This document shows, piece after piece, positions 44,001 to 53,166 of a stretch of DNA of 64,000 nt. Under the pieces are notes generated by a model. It did no database searches. It saw nothing but the letters and a program-made list of their open reading frames with translations, and was not told the DNA's origin. Numbering within the stretch: the first letter of the stretch is position 1; the number at the start of each line of letters is the position of its first letter. Location of the stretch: NCBI GenBank assembly GCA_963970005.1, contig CAXAMN010005402.1, forward strand, positions 257,970 through 321,969. The letters run 5' to 3'. Made by a program: the position numbers and the translations under genes. This DNA is from Durusdinium trenchii. Lineage: Eukaryota; Sar; Dinophyceae; Suessiales; Symbiodiniaceae.

Positions 44001-45799
44001 AGTTGGCCATGGAGCAGCAAGCGCATGACTATCAGCAATGGCTATCCCAGGCAAAGCTGAGAGGGCATAGTGGCATCTACAAATGCCTGAGAGCGCCTGA
44101 CAGTGTTCATGTGAGGCCTTTCCGTGATGTGCCTATTCAACAGAGGCAAGCCAAAAGGGAGCAACAGTGGTTCAGCAAGTGGCAGGTTGTTGAGAGCCCC
44201 CGCCCAAATGGTGAGCGTGAGAGACTTCGCTACGAAGGCATCGTACAAGCCCGTGGATGGGAGGACCTGGATCCACATCTGGTTTTCAAGAAGCTGCAAA
44301 AGCTCCCGCAGAAGGCCTGTGGCCCAGATGGCATAAGCTACTCCATGCTCCGGAACCTGCCACTGGAAGGAGTTATTGAACTCTGCCACATGCTGCGAAC
44401 TTGGGAACTTTCAGGTAGGTTGCCAGACCAGGTGTGTACAACATTGGTGTTGTTGCTTCCCAAGAAAGTTGACATTGAGAGGCCAATCTCATTGACAAGT
44501 GTGCTTTACCGCACTTGGTTCAAACTTCGTTGGGACAAGCTGAAACACTGGCAACACACCATTGGCCAACGATTGCCGTGGGAGCGAAGCCTGCCTGGTA
44601 CGCAAGTTTTGCAGGTGGCCCTCATGCGCCTGTTGAAATGTGAAGTCGGCCGCGCCACTGGCAGACAGGTGGTGTCACTTTTGATAGACCTGCAGAATTT
44701 CTACGATGCAGTCCAGCTTGAGCAGCTTTTGCATTTGTGGGAACCTCTGGAATTCCCGCCTGCAGTGATGAACATGGTGTATGAAGTTTACAGTGGCCCA
44801 CGGCTGTTGCAGGCTGAAGGAGTGACGTCCTCCCCGGTTCATTGCGAGAGGGGCATGCTAGCTGGCTGCCCGGCAGCACCGCTTGTAGCGAAGTTGGTCT
44901 TGGCCCCGGTCCTGCAGAGCTTTCAGGCCAAGTACCCGCGAGCCACTGTTGATGTCTGGGTAGATGACATCTCCATGGACTTCACTGGGGACGACCCACA
45001 TGTGGTGAGCAAAGAGGCCCTGGCTGGTTTCGATGAAATCAAAAAAGGCCTGGAGAGTGTTGGCTTGCAGCTTTCCCCCAGCAAGACGGGCTTCCTCACC
45101 TCGACAATTGAGGCCAAAAAATCCATCAATCTGCATCGGCTGGAGCATCAACCAAAGGCCCATGATCTCTTGAAAGATTTAGGCCTTGATTCCAGTGGAG
45201 GCCGTAGGCGCCGTATTGGCACCCAACAGAAACGGCTGTTGAAGGGCAGTGGAAGGCAATCAAAGCTGCTGCATCTGAAGCTCAGATCGAGGCCAGTGAG
45301 GATTCGAGTTTGGAAAACATCCATTCACTCTGCAGTTGGATTTGGTGTTGAAGCACAGGGCCTTGCACCACAGAGAATGAGAACCCTGCGTCAGCAACTT
45401 GCACGCCATGGGGGGCTCCAAAAGAAGGGCAGTGTTGACATTGTCTTTGATCAACATGTGCACTTACAGGACCCACAGGATGTTGCTGTTGAACGCCAGC
45501 TCAAGGCCATGCACCAGTTGGTCCGTGCTTGGCCGGAGAAGCAAAGAGGTGAGCTCATGTCGGCATGGCGAGTTTCCTGGAGGAGGCTACAAGCTGCAGC
45601 GCACCCTTGGATGGTTGTGGCTGGGCCTATGGCAGCTTTGCAGGTCTATTTTCTGCAGATGGGCTGGGATGCCTCTGTCCTGGATGATTGGATTCGGCCT
45701 GCCAAAGGTCTTCGACCTCCAAATCAGATGAGTTTGGATGCCCCGTGGCCTTATCTTCAGAGGTTGTTGCAACAGGAACAGCGGCAGCAGCGAGCCTAG
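41030..45799 (+). CDS. LINE ORF2: USP-like protease, APE endonuclease, reverse transcriptase
   Basis: The frame is open from 40895 (codon TTG); the first ATG is at 41030. Residue numbers count from 40895. USP-like domain, about 368-600 (41996-42694): Cys box NLQNNGNRCFANAVL (Cys379), QSQHDASEFLILL (438-451), His box IIAHQGPQMISGHYVTLL (His578), then CWIADDGQ (Asp593/594); no CxxC finger. APE endonuclease, about 645-862: Asn653, Glu677 (VETHL), GDFQ (Asp792), ELDYL (Asp828) and PHAGL (His853); GDFQ and PHAG depart from GDFN and SDH. Reverse transcriptase, about 1125-1370: GPDGISYSML, RPISLTS, LLIDLQNFYDAV (Asp1265), RGMLAGCPAAPL and VWVDDISMDF (Asp1357/1358). It nicks target DNA and reverse-transcribes element RNA; the USP part may remove ubiquitin. 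The frame ends at TAG 45797-45799, after which coding sense continues. Confidence 0.93.
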   Translation: MLEKNKLAEHFDWESMHSGSLGRAAHQHWGFQAHDQQCLSVWVSWDSMCPCRGASHVCEFDRWSQVAGIEMCDCAVSQGWQPYVACGSSWDNPYPSDQDTPRHVITLGVDSLLSSTCEPGRNMSVVGGKGDDGDEVLHEMQVNSVAGDTERQGDDAPGCAGDDASQQERTVEPTGALPLRSTERLGLPRPAKCGTLEGVNTCPEAELSDLGQQAPMLLGGGKRGRMEDIWRDEPGVERYTSPGRLQNRLQVLQEKARAAIDALPIECREDVEFGMVETRVWGLEALKHVLKMRLALQSALHLCRPVQEVPEMPPMAELLAANLTLNLQNNGNRCFANAVLRMWCWQGAHHPNPAEFWGPSTKLCVQLLQQDDIPDVFWASELQPAIARLENPQSQHDASEFLILLWEMWGQTGLQGNWHSHFGGRWHEYDTIPLYIRMPVEMGDEVHFEHLLQEWAREGNGQCLGVDVEHIVFHVGRYSLCTQTRTWVKHHHILHTPSTFSCPQRMESGHTGQSTFVLRGIIAHQGPQMISGHYVTLLVEGEACWIADDGQCPEVCKEIPEKFKREAVMIWASRAEQSNFWSTTIGNFEPPMKKARHPNQEIEILYANITQWTKESKEWLIQQPHSVVMMVETHLNHSKMDGAHNELCRHRWQPTFLAAHDTGRGGNSGGQLFGLREGQSGYLLHSYDFDGNGFLANVLQRQQWELALISVYLKTGEDLNSKANSTVLGELAALVQQLAIPWIVVGDFQVPPEQWMGHNLLNVLKAEVVCCGQPTLINGAELDYLLACRTVAPFLDLKVTWDVPWKPHAGLIITVDQDAPRLVFPQLTQYPSVPKLEEQGKEWSDFSPSPKPFWLGRPIGPKEIQYAEWCHQAEQYVLQRLHEPRQGRGWYLALEQKPLPVSKPLAPWKKGDLAYWGQFTSLLHHVASKPCMSAGSMDHLRAKTADLHVRWQNVHGLEDFQGGLESLIAGDRAPLTLLIKGAECNKDYAKKLAMEQQAHDYQQWLSQAKLRGHSGIYKCLRAPDSVHVRPFRDVPIQQRQAKREQQWFSKWQVVESPRPNGERERLRYEGIVQARGWEDLDPHLVFKKLQKLPQKACGPDGISYSMLRNLPLEGVIELCHMLRTWELSGRLPDQVCTTLVLLLPKKVDIERPISLTSVLYRTWFKLRWDKLKHWQHTIGQRLPWERSLPGTQVLQVALMRLLKCEVGRATGRQVVSLLIDLQNFYDAVQLEQLLHLWEPLEFPPAVMNMVYEVYSGPRLLQAEGVTSSPVHCERGMLAGCPAAPLVAKLVLAPVLQSFQAKYPRATVDVWVDDISMDFTGDDPHVVSKEALAGFDEIKKGLESVGLQLSPSKTGFLTSTIEAKKSINLHRLEHQPKAHDLLKDLGLDSSGGRRRRIGTQQKRLLKGSGRQSKLLHLKLRSRPVRIRVWKTSIHSAVGFGVEAQGLAPQRMRTLRQQLARHGGLQKKGSVDIVFDQHVHLQDPQDVAVERQLKAMHQLVRAWPEKQRGELMSAWRVSWRRLQAAAHPWMVVAGPMAALQVYFLQMGWDASVLDDWIRPAKGLRPPNQMSLDAPWPYLQRLLQQEQRQQRA

Positions 45800-46907
45800 C
45801 GGATACAAGAGCTTGAGCACTGTTTCCCTCTGATGCATCGGCCTGATTGGACGGTGTATCACAAGGTCAGCAAAGGGTTGAAAGGGGCATGCCTGGACCC
45901 AAGGCTCTTTGCGCACTCATGATGCTGGAGTACGCGTGATGTGCCCCTTGTGTGGAGTCCCTGTCACAATGAAGCACCTGGTCTGGCAATGCCAATATCA
46001 TGAGGATGAGTTGCCCCGGGACTGGCAGGAGCGAATTCAGGCCAACGAAGATGCCATGTTATGGGCTCGGGGACTCATTGAGCAGCCGAATCTCAAGCAG
46101 ACGGAAGGGATTGACTCCTGCGAGGTCACTGGCTTGCTGGCCCATGGGTGGCCCATTCGTTTGACCCCAAATCAGAGAGTGGCAGTTGGGGTGCAGGCGA
46201 CTTCCACTGATCCTCGTCTCCGGAAGTATGCGGTTGCATTGACAGTGGGCAGCTGGATGGAAGGCTCATGGCAAATTGTGGGCACATGTACGGCCATAGC
46301 ACCTGGGCAGGCTGTCGAATCCAGAGGGTGGATCTTTGGGTGCTGGCTTGTGCTCCAGGCGGTCCTTGGTAGGCATCAGCTGAACATTCCTCACCGAGCT
46401 GGTTGGGCGGCACTACAGAAGCAAGGTGCTAGCAAAACAGCCCCTGATCTCTGGCACAACCTCCCAGCTGATGAATGGCAAAGGCTCACCTTGTTGAATG
46501 TGCCTGCAAAGATGCTCAAGGAAGAAGGTCGCCACTCTAAAGGCTGGCTGCAGTTCATTGAAGCCAAGCTTGTGGCCAAAGCTAGAAGCCGACGTGCAGC
46601 CAACCCTGAGCGTGAGCAAGACCTGCTAGAAGCTGACAGGATGCACCAAGCTATTTATGAAGTCGCTGCCAAACGAATCAGCAAAAAAATTCTGCAGGAT
46701 GCTGATCACTACATGCATGGCACCTTGGAGAAGGTTGAGCATGAGGTCAAAGTGCCGGCCTTGCCACCCAAAAAGGGCCGTGTGGAGTTGTTCAACCAGC
46801 TGGTCCTCCAAACTCACGTGGCTGGCCAACACAAGTGGCTGCATCATCGGGGAGGAGTGATTTGTGAAGGTTGTGGAAAAAAAGATCAAAGCCTGCAGCA
46901 CACATGA
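45800..46907 (+). pseudogene. LINE ORF2 C-terminal region, out of frame
   Basis: Past the TAG the ORF2 frame stays protein-like (RIQELEHCFPLMHRPDWTVY, KGLKGACLDPRLF). Near 45905-45915 it passes to another frame that runs to 46907: a C-terminal CCHC-like finger MCPLCGVPVTMKHLVWQCQYH, then about 180 residues with an RNase H-like look (VAVGVQATSTDPRLRKYAV) but no clear catalytic set, and a basic helical segment. It ends with a zinc-ribbon half, HKWLHHRGGVICEGCGKK, that runs into an A7 homopolymer (46877-46883), where the frame is lost again. A CCHC finger after RT is usual in LINE ORF2. Confidence 0.7.
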
Positions 46908-47346
46908 TGAAATTAGCACCAAACAATCCACGTTGTGCCCTGGTGCAGTGACAAAGACCTTGAAACAGGTCATGAGTGACCTTGTTGGCGCCACAGAGCA
47001 TTTGCAAGACGGTCAGCCTGGCCACAAGTGGGAGATTCGGGCATCCAGTTTTGGTTGTACTCGCTGCTGGTGCAAGCTTCCCCTCAAGTGCAGCAAAGGA
47101 GCCATTGATCATTTGACTGCCATGGAGTGCATCTATGGGCAGATGTCAGAGTTTGAGATGCAGCTCCGCACGAGGGTACACACCTCTCACCAGGTGTGGA
47201 GGAGGGGCAAGTGGCTTGAATGCCGAGGTTGCAACAAGCTCTCTCGCGAGCAAGATGGCAGGGTCCAGGCTTGGCTTGCACAGCCGTGCCAGACGAAGAG
47301 GGGACAGCAGGTCCTTTCTTTTGAAGCGAGAAGCTCCAGCAGCTAG
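46884..47346 (+). pseudogene. LINE ORF2 extreme C-terminus, zinc-ribbon repeats
   Basis: It continues the preceding frame if one A of the A7 run is ignored (CGKK then IKACSTHDE). It contains two more modules of the H-x-W ... C-x2-C type, GHKWEIRASSFGCTRCW and SHQVWRRGKWLECRGC, so with the one before the break there are three tandem zinc-ribbon-like modules resembling the one in ORF1. The stop is at 47344-47346. Nucleic-acid binding is inferred. Confidence 0.6.
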
Positions 47347-47460
47347 CAGTTGGCTTGAATGCCGTTCGAAACCGAGTAAAAGGAGAATGAGCCTTTCTCG
47401 GTGGCCATTTTTGGCTTGTTGCCATGGCCTTGTTCGTGCAGACACAAAAGAACCGAGAGA

Positions 47461-47649
47461 AAAAAAAAAAGAGAGAGAGAGAGAGCGAGAGGGAGAGGGA
47501 GAGTGAGAGAGAGAGAGTGAGAGAGGTGCTCCCAGCTACGAGCCCAGCGTCCAAGGACACACCAAACGAGAAAAGGAAAGAGACGATGGTGTTCCCAGCT
47601 ACCACTCAAGCGTCCAAGGACACACCCGTCAAGAAAAGGAGAGAGAGCG

Positions 47650-47692
<43 letters not shown>

Positions 47693-47760
47693 GTGCTCCC
47701 AGCTACGAGACAAGCGTCCAGGGACACATCAAAGAGGAGCGGGGAGCGGAGAAGGAGAGG
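47461..47760. repeat. GA microsatellites alternating with GTGCTCCCAGCTACGAG units
   Basis: Three copies of a segment GGTGCTCCCAGCTACGAG plus GCGTCCAAGGACACACC begin at about 47525, 47588 and 47692, each associated with GA runs. The block follows an A10 run at 47461 and may be the LINE 3' tail region or a separate array. Confidence 0.75.
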
Positions 47761-47820
47761 AGGAGGACCAACTGGAAAACTAAGGCTCCAACAGACTCCA
47801 ATGAGCCTTGAACAAACTTT

Positions 47821-47877
47821 GGTCGCTGCGACCACGTACGGCTTGCCCGAAGGCTGCCACCTTTGACCGCTGCGGTC
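47821..47877. repeat. Two adjacent perfect 13-bp palindromes
   Basis: GGTCGC-T-GCGACC at 47821-47833 and GACCGC-T-GCGGTC at 47865-47877, each followed by an ACGTA-containing sequence. Confidence 0.8.
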
Positions 47878-48031
47878 ACGTAAAGGCATGAGCCAACTTG
47901 GAATTCCGAAGATGAGACAAACATCCCAGTTCTTGAGGCACACCGGAGCAAGGGAAACAGCGACGTACACCCGTTCGACGGGTCCACGGGAGGCACTCTG
48001 CGGGCTCATCCCGGGTTGGCACGAAGCCAAA

Positions 48032-48400
48032 CACACTCATGGATATGCGTACTGACTTGATTGCGGTGCCACACGCCGGCCTAGGGTTCCATTTCCTAAG
48101 AGTACATGTACAAGCCACGGGAACCTGGAGGACTTCAAGAGGAAAGAAGGCCAAAAGCTCAAGGCGAAAACGGACCGACGGGGTGACGGCGTAACGTGCA
48201 TGTCTGCGGAACTCACTAGCCCTTTACCAAAGTTCAAAAGTTCGAGGAAAGCAGGTACGTCACGGTGACCAGCCGTGATATCCGCATGTACTGTGGCCGC
48301 TTCGTTGGACCATCGCACACAGTACATGGATGGTCCCCCTGCACTAAGCCTGAACAAATCCAGAAGGATCCCTATGACTCCAAGGGTTACACACACACAC
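48032..48400. repeat. 369-bp direct repeat, copy 2
   Basis: See copy 1 at 39065-39433; same orientation, about 99% identical. Its CA tail is slightly longer than that of copy 1. Confidence 0.9.
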
Positions 48401-48404
48401 ACAC

Positions 48405-49972
48405 CGCGACTGAGTGCTGTTGGGTGCGCTAGAGTTCCAACCGGCTCAGGCATTTTCTGAAGCAGCTCGCCTCCTGATGTTGCAGAAGTTGTTGTGCTTC
48501 TGCCTCGTGCTGAGCAAACTGCTTGGACAACGAAAGTCAGGTGAGGAGGCCGGAAGTGTTTGCCAAGCTTTTGTTGGAATCACTTGAATACGGGTTCGCA
48601 ACCTCTCCGTAATGGCAGGAAACATCTAGTTATTATAACATCGTATAACACGATCGATACTGATCAATTATAGAAGGAGTCCTTCATGCATTTGCAGCGC
48701 CTCGATGATTAACAAAAAAACATTGTTCTGCCGAAGGCTTCCCAGACCCCTAGACTGTTCTGCCACGGCCATGTCTGGTGATCAGCGCTAAGTAACCAAC
48801 ATTGATTGCCGTATAGAATCCACCCAGCTCTGACTGACGGTCTAGGAGCTGGTGACTGCTGGTGTCTGGGAATGTGCGCCAACCGTTCAAGACCGCACAT
48901 CCTCACAAAAGCGAGGCCCCACCGCTACACTCCAATCAAACAAGCTGCTCCCAAATTGTTCAACGGCGAGATCAGCTGCAAGTCGTCTTCGCCTAGCTTG
49001 TGGCAGATCGCACGACGCGTAAGGAGACGACCCGGGGCTTGAAATAATCGACCAAGCCGAGTGCCTGTGTTACTCTCAAACTGATGCAGTAGCACCAAGA
49101 ACATGAGCTGACACCCCTGCCTAGCTGAGCCGACCGCAGGTCGAAGCAACGTTGGTAGCACTGCCTCAGTTTCAATGCCCTCACCAGGGCCAATGATCGA
49201 GCACTCCAAGGTGTTTCATTCTGCGTGCGCACGGAGTGATAACATGTGATAACCAAATTGTCAGACCTGGCGGCGTGGGGGTGCTGGTAGGACATCATTT
49301 GAGAAGATTGGTTTGGGTAGTGGGCCGGTAGAGTGCCCAGCACCAGGCTGGATTGGTTGTAAGGACTGCAAACATGATGCACGAACCGAATGCTGCTAAA
49401 GGTCGCGGCTGCTGATGTCTTCATACGCACATCCCCGACGCGATGTTCTTCATCGTGCAACAAAGGCTCCACAACCAGGTGCAAGACGGGTGCAAAACGT
49501 GCCCCAAGCGCCAGTGCCTTTCCAGGATTTCACTATATTTCACTCAATTTCATTCACCCCTTGCTGGCTTGTCACCCCTTCACTGGGTGCTCCCGACATG
49601 GCCTGGCCATGTCGCCCTAAGGCCTCAGTTGCGAAGCTCAGTGGGACCAACAGTGACCAAGGTATCAGTGCCGAGAGTTCGGTGCACTTGTTTAATCTGG
49701 TTCGCTTTGTGTTTTGTTTGATATGTTTCTCTCTCCCACGGCTCTATCTATCTTCTGAATCTTTACATCTACTGGGTCTCATGGCGCTTCTCAAGCATTT
49801 GCGCAAAGAACGCCAAAGAAGCCTATGTACATGGAGTTTGCTGATTTTCGCAGACTCCGGTGAAACTGGGGATGGCTTGTGGTGTCGTTCTCCGCTCTTC
49901 TCAAGCTAAGAATGCAAACTACTTGACATTTAGTTGAACTTCTTGAGTTCTGGCCACAAGAACCTGGCCGCT
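48405..49972. other. No recognised gene
   Basis: Short frames on both strands with no motif. It probably includes the 3' flank of the downstream minus-strand gene. Confidence 0.55.
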
Positions 49973-52900
49973 CTACTCACTCTTCAGTGCCCACGCGCTC
50001 GCCCGGCCCTTGCAGTGCTTGGGAAGGCATGCACGTGCTGCTTCCGGCGGCCGGTGACCATGGAGATTTGGACCGCCACCTGGTCCTGAGAGGGTCGAAA
50101 ACTGAGACCCGTCATATATGGTGTATCTGGGTCTCTTCTCCAAAAAGAATACCCTGAAGCATCTGACAAAACATCCAAACAAACATGGTCTTTCAAAGGT
50201 TTTGAGTGTGCATCGAGCAGAAACAAATCCCGCCTCAGTGACGGTGATGTCCAGGAATGGCAGTCCCCAATGATCCATGATGGGCTCTTCGTAGCTGTAC
50301 TTGAAGCGTCCTCCTGGCAGATCTGCATCCAGCTTCCAAGGGTGGTGGCCTCTGGAGTGGCCCTCCACAACGCCAGCCAAGACCACCGGAATGGACATGT
50401 CAAGTCTCGTGTCGCTCAGAGTCCCGGTACTGCTGAAGTCTGCGCCATTCAACAGCACCACCTCCCGCTTCGAGGGCTGCACTTTCTTCCAATCGAAAAG
50501 CTTCTCCAACAAAGTCTCCTGTTCCAGCCGGCTGTCTTTCCATGTGAGTGGAGACTGTAATGACGAATCAACACCCTCATCAGCTGCGGATGGCAAGTCT
50601 ACTTGCTTCACCTCCTCTTCCAAGGCTTCCTTGAAAAGTTTGCTGACCTCTTTAAGAGCAAAGTCTGGATCTGCGGCGTCCTCTACAAAGTCTTTCCCCA
50701 CGCTTCCCTCACAACCTTTGTTGAGGCCAAAGTGATCGTTATCCTCTTCAAAGCCCTTCTCCAAGCTGCCCTTTGAGCCCTTGTCAATCTTGCTCAGAGC
50801 AGCATTTCCAGAGTTTTCNNNNNNNNNNCCCTTCTCCAAGCTGCCCTTTGAGCCCTTGTCAGTCTTGTTGAGCACGACATGCCCAGAGTTTTCGGCACCC
50901 TCTCCAAGACCCTTCTCCAAGCTGCCCTTTGAGCCCATGTCAGTGGCGTTGAGCGCCACATGCTCAGACTCTTCGGCATTCTCCCCAACACCCTTCTCCA
51001 AGCTGCCTTTTGAGCCCTTGTGTCAGTCTTGTTGAGCACAACATGCCCAGAGCTTTCGGCATCCTCTCTAAGACCCTTCTCCAAGCTGCCCTTTGAGCCC
51101 TTGTCAGTCTTGCTGAGTGCAACATGCCCAGAGTCTTCGGCATCCTCTCCAAAACCCTTCAAGCTGCCCTTTGAGCCCATGTCAGTGGCGTTGACCGCAA
51201 CATGCCCAGAGTCTTTCGCATCCTCACCCAGACCCTTCTCAAAGCTGCCTTTTGAGGCCTTTTTGACTACCTGCCTAGAATCATGCCCATGGCCGTCCCA
51301 AATGCCAGCTGCCATGTCCCAAGACATGGTCCAACGCCCGTGTCGCAGCGGATGATCCAGCGCCGTGCCATCTTCATGAAGAACCTCTGCGGAATTCTCA
51401 TGGAACAAAGATCTTCGAGCCTCTGACTCTTCCAGTGCCAAAGGTAACTCTGAAACAAAGAGCAGCACTTGAGCAACTTCATCGGCTAAGACCTCCTCAA
51501 TGGCATCCCATTGCTTCTCTGACAAGATCTGCTTGGATTTCGTGCCAGTGAGGGCTGCAGTTATGGCATGCCCTTTCGTGTCCAAGACCATGATGGTCAC
51601 AGACCCATAGCGATGGATATGCCACTCCTCCACAGAGTCCGAGATCTCCCCCGCATCCACGATGTACCTGCAGCTACTGGCCACGCGAGATCGAATCTTG
51701 GTCCAGCAAGCGAGAAAGCCCGGTGTCAGCTATCGCACCGTCATCTCACCAAAAGGACCAAAGCGGTTTATAAAGATCAAACAAACTTTGGACCACCTAG
51801 TGCCAGAAAAGAATGACCGCCAGTAGTAGGCTAGTAGGCCACAAAACAACCTACAAGTTATAGATTTGCGGCAAAAACACAAAGTGAGGTGTAGGTCCCT
51901 CTCTCTCTGCCCCACTGGCTTCAAGGTATGGGGGACCAGTCTTAGACAGAAAGGACATAAAACCAGCGCACAATCACTATCCAGATGCTCTGTAGAGGCT
52001 GGTTCTGGTTCATGGCTTACCATCGGCAACGGCGTATGAAGCCACCCCCTCCCAAGGCGAAGATAATCAAGGCTCAAATGAAAGCTGCCATCCCACATCG
52101 CTCGTTCGTACTCTTGATAAACCTCCAATGCCAAGCACAACAATTGATGAAGATCTCCCAACAACAGGGTCACCTCAGCACCTGTTTGCTTGGCCTTCGT
52201 TTCGAGCTCATGAATTTGCTCAAGAATTTTGGGCAGCTCCAGTGGTGGCATGAAGACACAAATGTTGCTGCAAAGCTGCGCCAAGATCGCCCTCAATTGC
52301 CGATGTCCACCAAGCGTGGTGCGATAACTCTCTCGCAACAAATCACGAGCCCTGCGCAGCATCGTTTGCTTCGGGCCTTCGCAGTAGCTCTGGTGCTCTT
52401 TCAAACTATCCATGACCTCCTCGAACAGGTGCGTCGCACTGTTCCGCCCCAAATGCAGCGCCACGTGGGGCTCGGCAGCTCCAGCCTTGACGGTCTTCAG
52501 CAGCTCCCGCCAGGGATCCATCCCTTCCTCGGAGTCCTCACCTGCCATGGTCCCAAAGTTGGAAGCAGCATAGTCACCAATGGCCACCAAACGAAGACGT
52601 TCCACTCGTAAAGGCATCGTCCGGAACCTCAAGGGGTTCCGGAGCTCCAAATCCGGGATGTTGCTCACGAAGACCATGTAGGGGGAATCGGAAAGCAGGT
52701 TCTGGAGCTGGAAGGTCACTGGCATACCCGGTTTCAGCCTTTGAACGCAGCAAACCGCACTTTTGGGTGAAAAGAAGGTCCGGTCCAGCTCCAAAGAGAC
52801 TAGGCTTGGCTGCTGAAAGTCCTGGCTGGTGCCCATTGGATACACGTGGCGATCTAAGGGGCCCCGGAAACCATTCACCTGAACAATGCTGATGTTCACA

Positions 52901-53166
52901 TCGATTTCTTCGGAGACTTCCACCAGAAAGGAAGCACTAGTATCGGTCACGCGGCCCAAGACTGGACCAACCAATAGTACAGGCTCGTTGTCCTTACGGG
53001 CCAAAATGCCATCACGGAGCACATTCAACGGTCTGGCCAGCTGATCAAAGGAGCAAAACTCTGGGTTCTTCTCGAAGCGATGCCGCCGCCACTCCTCCAA
53101 ACTCGTGGACTTTGCGCCACGCTCGGGTGCCTCAGCATCTTCGACCTCTGAACATGCAGCACCCAT
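49973..53166 (-). CDS. PhoD-like protein with lost metal ligands (probable pseudophosphatase)
   Basis: Starts at ATG 53166. MGAACS is a good N-myristoylation signal (Gly2, Ser6) with a nearby Cys for palmitoylation, so membrane attachment is likely. Exon 1 gives 382 residues: an N-terminal beta domain (LLVGPVLGRVTDTSASFLVE, 64-83, typical of PhoD-like proteins), VALHLGRNSATHLFEE where GDQVY is expected, and ESYRTTLGGHRQLRAILAQL followed by SNICVFMPPLEL where DDHDxxDD is expected. After an intron (51730-52020), exon 2 continues EEWHIHRYGSVTIMVLDTKG, VLLFVSELPLAL, a 27-residue tandem repeat, LLEKLFDWKKVQPSKREVVLLNGADFS (GDVH expected) and a C-terminal tail to TAG 49973-49975. The family hydrolyses phosphoesters with bound metal; here the key Asp/His residues are missing at all three sites. 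A 2-bp insertion near 51020 and ten N at 50819-50828 interrupt exon 2. The last 60 residues may be read-through of a further intron. Confidence 0.8.
50754..51310 (-). repeat. 81-bp tandem repeat inside the PhoD-like gene
   Basis: CCCTTCTCCAAGCTGCC starts at 50754, 50829, 50910, 50991, 51074, 51155 and 51233. The spacings are 81 bp except 83 (2-bp insertion near 51020), 78 (3-bp deletion in one unit) and 75 (across the N gap). In protein each unit is 27 residues (GSKGSLEKGLGEDAEDSGH, VALNKTDK), hydrophilic and probably disordered. Confidence 0.9.
50819..50828. other. Assembly gap (10 N) within the 81-bp repeat
   Basis: The unit spanning the gap measures 75 bp including the N, so the true gap should be about 16 bp, or 16 plus a multiple of 81. 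Confidence 0.9.
51730..52020 (-). other. Predicted GT-AG intron of the PhoD-like gene (291 bp)
   Basis: Minus-strand donor ATG|GTAAGC at 52020 and acceptor GATAG|CTGACACC at 51730. Both exons are in phase 0, and the join links LHTPLPM to LTPGFLACW, restoring the family order. The in-frame stop just before the acceptor shows that the two parts are not one exon. Other AG acceptors nearby remain possible. Confidence 0.65.

Larger units (their letters stand above)
39971..47460 (+). mobile_element. LINE (non-LTR retrotransposon) with USP-like, APE and RT domains
   Basis: The unit comprises a 5' leader of about 180 bp, ORF1 (zinc ribbon and coiled coil), ORF2 (USP-like protease, APE endonuclease, RT), then a C-terminal zinc-finger region broken by a stop and two frame changes. 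The 3' end is set approximately at the A-rich/GA tract after 47450; neither terminus nor a target-site duplication could be fixed. Such elements copy by target-primed reverse transcription after APE nicks DNA. The size (about 7.5 kb) is large for a LINE because of the added protease domain. The copy is largely intact but probably dead because of the downstream breaks, unless those are sequence errors. Confidence 0.9.

Noticed and set aside
39065-48400. 369-bp repeats as LTRs of a 9.3-kb element
   Set aside because: No TG/CA ends, no PBS or polypurine tract next to them, they end in a CA microsatellite, and the interior is a LINE.
51985-52611. 208-codon plus-strand frame inside the PhoD-like gene
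   Set aside because: Antisense shadow of exon 1.
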